Part shown: positions 59,474 through 64,000 of the stretch, in pieces
How positions within the stretch are numbered: the first letter of the stretch is position 1
Layout: every line of letters begins with the position of its first letter
Origin: Anaerococcus senegalensis JC48
GTDB taxonomy: Bacteria; Bacillota; Clostridia; Tissierellales; Peptoniphilaceae
Assembly: GCF_000321005.1 (NCBI RefSeq)
Contig: NZ_HE578907.1
Coordinates: 1,006,820-1,070,819 of the forward strand
Reading direction: 5' to 3'
DNA length: 64,000 bases
Made by a program: the position numbers and the translations under genes
The notes under the pieces: generated by a model
What the model was told of the DNA's origin: nothing
What the model saw: only the letters and a program-made list of their open reading frames with translations
Databases searched by the model: none

Positions 59474-60676
59474 TCACCCCTTAATTTCATCCAACAATGT
59501 ATCCATAGCCTTATTAAATTGATCATCTTGATCAAGTTGTTCTATATCTAGAATATTATCATTATTATTTTCAACTTCAATATCAGGTTTTACACCAATT
59601 TTATGAATTTTAGTTTTATTAGGTGTGAAATATTCACTGATTGTAATCTTTACACCAGAACCATCTTCTAGAGGGAAAAGTTTTTGAACAATTCCTTTTC
59701 CAAATGAAGTTTTACCTATAATTTTTGCCCTCCCTCTATCTTTGAAAGCACCTGCCAAAATTTCTGAGGCTGAAGCAGAGTTTTCATTAATTAAAACTGT
59801 CATTGGAGTCTTATCCATTTCCTTATCACTATTTTCAACTATTTCTTTACCTTTTTTATCAACAGTTGAAACAATTGCACCTTCATCCAAAAATGTATCA
59901 GCTATTGCAAGGCAAACATCAAGACTTCCACCTGGATTATTTCTAAGATCCATAACAATTCCATCAACGTTTTGATCCTTTAAAGATTTCAATTCTTTTG
60001 CGAATTCTTCCTTGGTTACATCTTCAAATTCCTTAATTTTTATGTAGCCAACACTATTTCCGTCTTTTTCCACTACCTTGCTATCCACAGTATCAACTTT
60101 TACATCGGCTCTTTCAACTTCTATTTCTTTTTCCTCAGCCTTATCTTTATCATTTTTTCTTAAAACTGTAATTTTAACTTTTTCGCCGATATTTCCTCTA
60201 ATTTTTGAAACAGCTTCTTCTAGTTGATCAGCAGAATAGCTCTCTCCATCAACCTTAGTAATATAATCGCCAACTTCTATACCAGCTTTTTTTGCAGGAG
60301 ACTCATCAAAAACAGAAATAGCTTTGATATAACCTTCATCACTAGCTTGAACTGCAACTCCAATTCCAGCATATTTTCCATTCACGCTTTCCATAAGTTT
60401 ATCAAACTCATCTTTTGTATAATAAGCTGTGTAAGGATCTTTCAAATTTTCAAACATCCCTTTCAAAGATCCATCATACAATTGCTTTTCATCGTAATCA
60501 AAAAGGAAATTTTCATCTATTAACTCTTTCATAGCTTCCATTTGAGCCATATGTTTTTGGTTTTCTTGTGATAACAAAGCATTATCTTTAGAAGAATTTT
60601 TACCAAGAGTAAAACCTGTAAAGCCAACTCCAATAACCAACAAGAAGGCCAATAAAACCTTACCAATTTTTTTCAT
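59474..60676 (-). CDS. C-terminal processing peptidase (S41 family, CtpA-like)
   Basis: A 400-residue exported, membrane-anchored protease: N-terminal helix (VLLAFLLVIGVGFTGFTLG), a PDZ domain around residues 100-175 (GIGVAVQ, SPAKKAGIEVGDYITKVDG) and the S41 catalytic core with DLRNNPGG (243-250), the serine region NENSASASE (298-306) and Lys327 in GKTSFGKG. It trims C-termini of extracellular proteins at the cell surface. It stands directly upstream of mgtE with coupled ribosome site. Confidence 0.92.
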   Translation of the reverse strand: MKKIGKVLLAFLLVIGVGFTGFTLGKNSSKDNALLSQENQKHMAQMEAMKELIDENFLFDYDEKQLYDGSLKGMFENLKDPYTAYYTKDEFDKLMESVNGKYAGIGVAVQASDEGYIKAISVFDESPAKKAGIEVGDYITKVDGESYSADQLEEAVSKIRGNIGEKVKITVLRKNDKDKAEEKEIEVERADVKVDTVDSKVVEKDGNSVGYIKIKEFEDVTKEEFAKELKSLKDQNVDGIVMDLRNNPGGSLDVCLAIADTFLDEGAIVSTVDKKGKEIVENSDKEMDKTPMTVLINENSASASEILAGAFKDRGRAKIIGKTSFGKGIVQKLFPLEDGSGVKITISEYFTPNKTKIHKIGVKPDIEVENNNDNILDIEQLDQDDQFNKAMDTLLDEIKG

Positions 60677-60797
60677 AATACCTCCACTTGTATAAAGCCC
60701 AAAATTAAGGCTTTTATTAAAATAAATACTTCTCAGTATTCTTCTATTTTAACACATCCAAAGCTTTTTTTAAATAAAGGAAAATTTTCAAAAAAAT

Positions 60798-60820
60798 AAA
60801 CTGGAAAATAACTTTCCAGC
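60798..60820 (-). terminator. Terminator after the DJ-1 family gene
   Basis: Minus-strand CTGGAAA, loop GTTA, TTTTCCAG and then TTTATTTTTTT, starting 8 bases after the stop codon. Confidence 0.72.
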
Positions 60821-60827
60821 CTCTTTT

Positions 60828-61412
60828 TTAATACTTAAAAGAAAAATAATTTTCAATAAAATCTTGTTGGATTCCTGGTTTTAATTTTTCTTTTATATTT
60901 TTTCCCGAAATTTTCTCTATCAATTTTAAGGCCAAGTAAATGCTTGCCCCAGCACCTCTTGAAGTTAAGATATTAGAATCTTGGACTACAAGCTCATCTT
61001 TTTCATATTTGCTAATATTTTTAAGATCATCTTCTACGCTTGGATGAGAAACCACAGCTTTGTCAGAAACAATACCTGCTCTTTCAAGAACAATTGGTCC
61101 TGCACAAATTGCAGCAATAATTTTTTTATCTTGGTCAAATTTTTTAACTATATTAATAACTTTTTGATCATCTCTTAATCTTTCAGCTCCCCTTGTTCCT
61201 CCTGGAATATAAAGGGCTGTATAATCATCCAAATTTATCTCATCGATTAACTTATCAGCCTTAATAATTACATTATGGGCTGCCTTAACATACAAATCAT
61301 CCTTTATTGAAACTGTGTCCAAAGAAATATCTACCCTTCTCAAATAATCTACAATAGTAAGGCCCTCAATTTCTTCAAATCCATCAGCCAAAAATACTAA
61401 CACTTTATCCAT
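60828..61412 (-). CDS. DJ-1/PfpI family protein
   Basis: A 194-residue DJ-1/ThiJ fold protein. Conserved Glu in GFEEIEG (12-18) and nucleophile Cys103 in AAICAGP form the usual active site; IPGGTRGAERL is the strand-loop before it. The family includes deglycases, glyoxalases and chaperone-like stress proteins; the precise role is not set by sequence. ATG at 61412 follows AAGGAGGAAGAT. Single gene with terminator. Confidence 0.9.
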   Translation of the reverse strand: MDKVLVFLADGFEEIEGLTIVDYLRRVDISLDTVSIKDDLYVKAAHNVIIKADKLIDEINLDDYTALYIPGGTRGAERLRDDQKVINIVKKFDQDKKIIAAICAGPIVLERAGIVSDKAVVSHPSVEDDLKNISKYEKDELVVQDSNILTSRGAGASIYLALKLIEKISGKNIKEKLKPGIQQDFIENYFSFKY

Positions 61413-61616
61413 ATCTTCCTCCTTGCAATTAATATATACCCAACTTAGTCCTAAAAAATTTTATCAGGCTTTTTATAATAATAATTCGACAATGATAATC
61501 TTTAGTAAAATTTATATAAAAATCAACCTCAATGTTACCTTAATATATATTATATTCATAAAGCTTTAAATTATACATTTTCATTAAAATTATTAACGAA
61601 ATCCATAAAAAATTCC

Positions 61617-61729
61617 CCCATCTCAAGTAGATAATTATGCCTTGATTAGGCATAATTATCCCTAAAAATTAGTGCTAGAGCACGAAAAAGTTTTCGAAGA
61701 AAACTTATTTTAGTAGCCGAGAGATCTCT
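61617..61729 (+). repeat. Three-hairpin intergenic element, member A2
   Basis: Stem 1 GATAATTATGCC/GGCATAATTATC (61630-61641, 61649-61660) with loop TTGATTA; stem 2 GTGC/GCAC with TAGA (61672-61683); stem 3 AGTTTTC/GAAAACT (61689-61705). Ends CCCATCTCAAG and CGAGAGATCTCT. Confidence 0.78.
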
Positions 61730-61780
61730 TTCACACATTTTGCCTAAGTTTAAATTTAATCTTATAAACTACATAAATAA

Positions 61781-61860
61781 TGAGATCTCTCGATTCACTG
61801 CGTACGATAAATCGGGATAAACAACCGAAAACCGACGGTTGTTTATCTGCTCGAGATGGG
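61781..61860 (-). repeat. Intergenic element, variant member A4
   Basis: Stem 1 has an unrelated but perfect 12-bp pairing, GATAAACAACCG/CGGTTGTTTATC (61816-61827, 61836-61847), with an eight-base loop; stems 2 and 3 are shortened, with CGTACG and GATT/AATC instead. Ends GAGATCTCTCGA and CTCGAGATGGG are conserved. Confidence 0.68.
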
Positions 61861-61962
61861 GTTGATGCCTTTCTGTTTTTTATTCCTATGAAGAGAGATG
61901 ATATTATTTTATATTATAATAGTTAAATACATACTTTAGTTATTAAACTCATAAATAACTAA

Positions 61963-62074
61963 CCTATCTCGAGCAGATAATTATGCCTTGATTTGGCATA
62001 ATTATCCCTAAAAATTAGTGCTAGAGCACGAAAAAGTTTTCGAAGAAAACTGATTTTAGTAGTCTAGAGATCTC
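61963..62074 (+). repeat. Three-hairpin intergenic element, member A3
   Basis: Almost identical to A2: stem 1 at 61976-61987 and 61995-62006 with loop TTGATTT, stem 2 GTGC/GCAC, stem 3 AGTTTTC/GAAAACT, ends CTATCTCGAG and TAGAGATCTCT. Confidence 0.78.
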
Positions 62075-62181
62075 TTTTCCTTACTTTACTTAATTTAAAA
62101 TTATTCCTTTAGCTATTCTTTCACAATAGCATTATCCTATATATTTAATTATATCTTATATAAAGCCTAAACATTTCCAAA

Positions 62182-62212
62182 AAAAAGACAAGCCCTAAAG
62201 CCTGTCTTTCTT
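62182..62212 (-). terminator. Terminator of the collagen-like surface protein gene
   Basis: Minus-strand AAGACAGGC, loop TTTAGG, GCTTGTCTT and eight T residues, about 30 bases after the stop codon. Confidence 0.78.
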
Positions 62213-62239
62213 TTAATAAATTTAATAGAAATTATCTAC

Positions 62240-64000
62240 TTATTTATTTTTTCTCTTTTTGCTAACAAATAGTCCACCTACTGCAGTTGTTAGTGTAGCT
62301 ACTATTCCAGTTGCTGAACCTACACCTGTATCAACATTATTTGATGATGGTTTCACATAAGTTACCTTATATAATTCATCTTCATTTTTGTTTACAACTT
62401 TAGATTTTGGTCTTTCATTTGTTTTATTTTCAGTTCTTACCACTTTTTCTGATTTTTCTGGTGTTTTTGGCTCAACTGGTTCAGATGGTTCTAATGGTGT
62501 CCATGGTGTTCCATCTTCTATTTCCTCTGCTGGAGTTAATGGTGTCCATGGTGTTCCATCTTCTATTTCCTCTGCTGGAGTTAATGGTGTCCATGGTGTT
62601 CCATCTTCTATTTCTTCTGCTGGAGTTAGTGGTGTCCATGGTGTTCCATCTTCTATTTCTTCTGCTGGAGTTAATGGTGTCCATGGTATTTCTGGCTTGC
62701 AAGTATTGTTGCCGTCTTTACCGTCTTTGCCGTCTTTACCGTCTTTACCGTCTTTGCCGTCTTTGCCGTCTTTGCCGTCTTTACCGTCTTTGCCGTCTTT
62801 ACCGTCTTTGCCGTCTTTGCCGTCTTTACCGTCTTTGCCGTCTTTACCGTCTTTGCCGTCTTTACCGTCTTTGCCGTCTTTGCCGTCTTTACCGTCTTTA
62901 CCGTCTTTTCCATCCTTACCATCTTTGATGATAGTTGTTGATGTTGTTCCGTCTGGATTTGTAACTATTACAGTATGAGTTCCATCACCATTGTCTTTGA
63001 CTTCAACTTTTGGTGATTTTCCATCTTTACCATCTTTGATGATAGTTTCTGTTCTAGTTCCGTCTGAATTGATGATAATTACAGTATGAGTTCCGTCACC
63101 ATTGTTAACTACTTTAGCTTCTGGTGATTTTCCATCCTTACCGTCTTTTCCATCTTTTCCGTCTGTTCCATTCTTACCGTCTTTGATGATTGTTGTAGTT
63201 GTAGAACCATCTGGATTTGTTATAGTTACAGTGTGAGTTCCATCACCGTTGTCTACTACTTTAGCTTCTGGTGATTTTCCGTCTTTTCCATCTTTTACAA
63301 TTGTTTTTGTTTCAGATCCATCTGGGTTTGTAATAATGATTGTGTGTGTTCCATCACCATTATCTACTACTTTAGCTTCTGGTGATTTTCCGTCTTTTCC
63401 ATCTTTACCGTCTTTACCTGGTGTTCCTGGTTGACCATCTTGACCTTTTTCACCTTGGTCACCCTTTTCACCATTTTTAATTATAGTTGTAGTTGTTGTA
63501 CCATCTGGATTTGTTATTGTTACAGTGTGAGTTCCATCACCGTTGTCTACTACTTTAGCTTCTGGTGATTTTCCGTCTTTACCATCTTTTACAATTGTTT
63601 TTGTTTCTGATCCGTCTGGGTTTGTAATGATAATTGTGTGTGTTCCATCGCCATTATCTACTACTTTAGCTTCTGGTGATTTTCCGTCTTTACCATCTTT
63701 ACCGTCTTTACCTGGTGTTCCTGGTTGACCATCTTGACCTTTTTCACCTTGGTCACCCTTTTCACCATTTTTAATTATAGTTGTAGTTGTTGTACCATCT
63801 GGATTTGTTATTGTTACAGTGTGAGTTCCATCACCGTTGTCTACTACTTTAGCTTCTGGTGATTTTCCATCTTTACCATCTTTTACAATAGTTTTTGTTT
63901 CTGATCCGTCTGGGTTTGTAATGATAATTGTGTGTGTTCCATCGCCATTATCTACTACTTTAGCTTCTGGTGATTTTCCATCCTTACCATCAATACCGTC
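62240..64000 (-). CDS. Collagen-like repetitive wall-anchored surface protein, C-terminal part
   Basis: The frame is open from 62240 through the window edge (587 codons visible), has no start codon inside and continues beyond. Reading N to C: eight modules of about 37-45 residues with the core PEAKVVDNGDGTHT and T-N-P-D-G, linked by collagen-like G-x-y stretches such as GEKGDQGEKGQDGQPGTPGK, in a 98-residue (294 bp) super-repeat; then a (D-G-K)n tract of 24 units at 62712-62927; then four 15-residue repeats with EEIEDGTPWTPLTPA; a basic linker; and a sorting-like end SSNNVDTGVGSATG, hydrophobic helix, KKRKNK. Likely a long adhesin or spacer stalk attached by sortase. Confidence 0.85.
   Translation of the reverse strand, partial: DGIDGKDGKSPEAKVVDNGDGTHTIIITNPDGSETKTIVKDGKDGKSPEAKVVDNGDGTHTVTITNPDGTTTTTIIKNGEKGDQGEKGQDGQPGTPGKDGKDGKDGKSPEAKVVDNGDGTHTIIITNPDGSETKTIVKDGKDGKSPEAKVVDNGDGTHTVTITNPDGTTTTTIIKNGEKGDQGEKGQDGQPGTPGKDGKDGKDGKSPEAKVVDNGDGTHTIIITNPDGSETKTIVKDGKDGKSPEAKVVDNGDGTHTVTITNPDGSTTTTIIKDGKNGTDGKDGKDGKDGKSPEAKVVNNGDGTHTVIIINSDGTRTETIIKDGKDGKSPKVEVKDNGDGTHTVIVTNPDGTTSTTIIKDGKDGKDGKDGKDGKDGKDGKDGKDGKDGKDGKDGKDGKDGKDGKDGKDGKDGKDGKDGKDGKDGKDGKDGNNTCKPEIPWTPLTPAEEIEDGTPWTPLTPAEEIEDGTPWTPLTPAEEIEDGTPWTPLTPAEEIEDGTPWTPLEPSEPVEPKTPEKSEKVVRTENKTNERPKSKVVNKNEDELYKVTYVKPSSNNVDTGVGSATGIVATLTTAVGGLFVSKKRKNK
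62497..62700. repeat. 45-bp tandem repeats (EEIEDGTPWTPLTPA)
   Basis: Four and a fraction copies of a 45-base unit with very few differences, encoding 15 residues each in the surface protein. Confidence 0.85.
62712..62927. repeat. 9-bp tandem repeat tract encoding Asp-Gly-Lys
   Basis: Twenty-two units of CCGTCTTTR (plus strand) followed by two variant units. Purely in-frame; a hotspot for slipped-strand length change without frameshift. Confidence 0.88.
63414..64000. repeat. 294-bp super-repeat of the surface protein
   Basis: The same landmark (TTACCTG of the collagen-like insert) appears at 63414 and 63708, exactly 294 bases apart, with near-identical sequence between; the repeat continues off the window. 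Confidence 0.82.

Larger units (their letters stand above)
61413..62239. other. Intergenic region with three long structured elements
   Basis: About 830 bases. It contains members A2 (61617-61729), A4 (61781-61860) and A3 (61963-62074) of the element family and the terminator of the surface-protein gene (62182-62212). No coding sequence is supported. Confidence 0.65.

Noticed and set aside
59469..59535. Longer N-terminus for MgtE starting at 59535
   Set aside because: It would overlap the protease gene by 62 bases, has no ribosome site, and MgtE proteins start near the chosen ATG.
62712..62927. Possible CRISPR-like array because of regular repeats
   Set aside because: Units are 9 bp, have no spacers and are in-frame codons of a protein. 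No cas genes occur in the window.
62388..62978. Long plus-strand frames reading as Ser-Leu-Pro or Arg-Leu-Tyr repeats opposite the surface protein gene
   Set aside because: They are mirror images of the 9-bp and 45-bp repeats of the minus-strand gene, lack ribosome sites and make no sense as proteins.
1..64000. tRNA or rRNA genes
   Set aside because: No cloverleaf with a GGTTCGA-like T-loop or conserved 16S/23S stretch was found by eye in the intergenic regions; a tRNAscan run would be the decisive test.

Overview
The window looks like chromosomal DNA of a low-GC, Gram-positive, anaerobic coccus of the Peptoniphilaceae; Anaerococcus or a close relative is my best guess. This rests on strong A+T bias, a sufCBDSU operon, a phoH-ybeY-dgkA-cdd-era-recO-glyQS operon, frequent PTS genes, and a surface protein with W-x-P-L-x-P-like repeats and a non-LPXTG sorting tail. 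The assignment is inference, because no rRNA or other marker is present.

Layout. 1-1.4 kb: a 2-hydroxyacid dehydrogenase (cut by the window edge) and an AEC-type carrier. 1.9-8.0 kb: one minus-strand sugar-PTS operon (BglG/MtlR-type regulator, EIIA, galactitol-type EIIC and EIIB, class II aldolase, archaeal-type triosephosphate isomerase, YjbQ). It is damaged: the regulator is split by a frameshift before its EIIA domain, and the aldolase has no normal start codon. 8.0-14.5 kb: a decayed accessory stretch with degenerate repeats, a helix-turn-helix remnant, an intact LysR/YeiH pair, a MerR regulator with its own 19-bp-spacer promoter, a frameshifted ABC ATPase, a frameshifted small membrane protein and an ArsR repressor.

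14.6-28.5 kb: a defence island, all on the minus strand: a DUF262/DUF1524 GmrSD-like nuclease, a large NACHT STAND ATPase, a complete type I restriction-modification system (hsdM, hsdS, hsdR) and, 66 bp after hsdR, a 946-residue SIR2-domain protein. Near-identical 81-bp direct repeats, each followed by a three-hairpin element, flank the larger region that also contains the decayed genes.

29.1-61.4 kb: mostly housekeeping genes: guaA, glyQS with a PPDK-regulatory-type kinase, recO, era, cdd, a DgkA-PAP2 fusion, ybeY, phoH, floA/nfeD, type 2 IPP isomerase, an LCP cell-wall ligase, the SUF operon, HPr, pepD, ddl-murF, a PfkB sugar kinase, a YkvI-like transporter, mgtE, a C-terminal processing protease and a DJ-1 protein. 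62.2-64.0 kb: the C-terminal part of a repetitive collagen-like wall-anchored protein running off the window.

The most unusual signal outside the genes is a dispersed family of intergenic elements (13.2, 29.0, 57.9, 61.7, 61.8 and 62.0 kb). Each starts with a 12-bp hairpin; the typical members have a TTGATT-type loop there and two further small hairpins. Stem sequences differ between members, yet pairing is kept. A tandem duplication at 57.6-58.1 kb holds one copy with and one without the roughly 90-bp hairpin cassette, like an occupied and an empty site.
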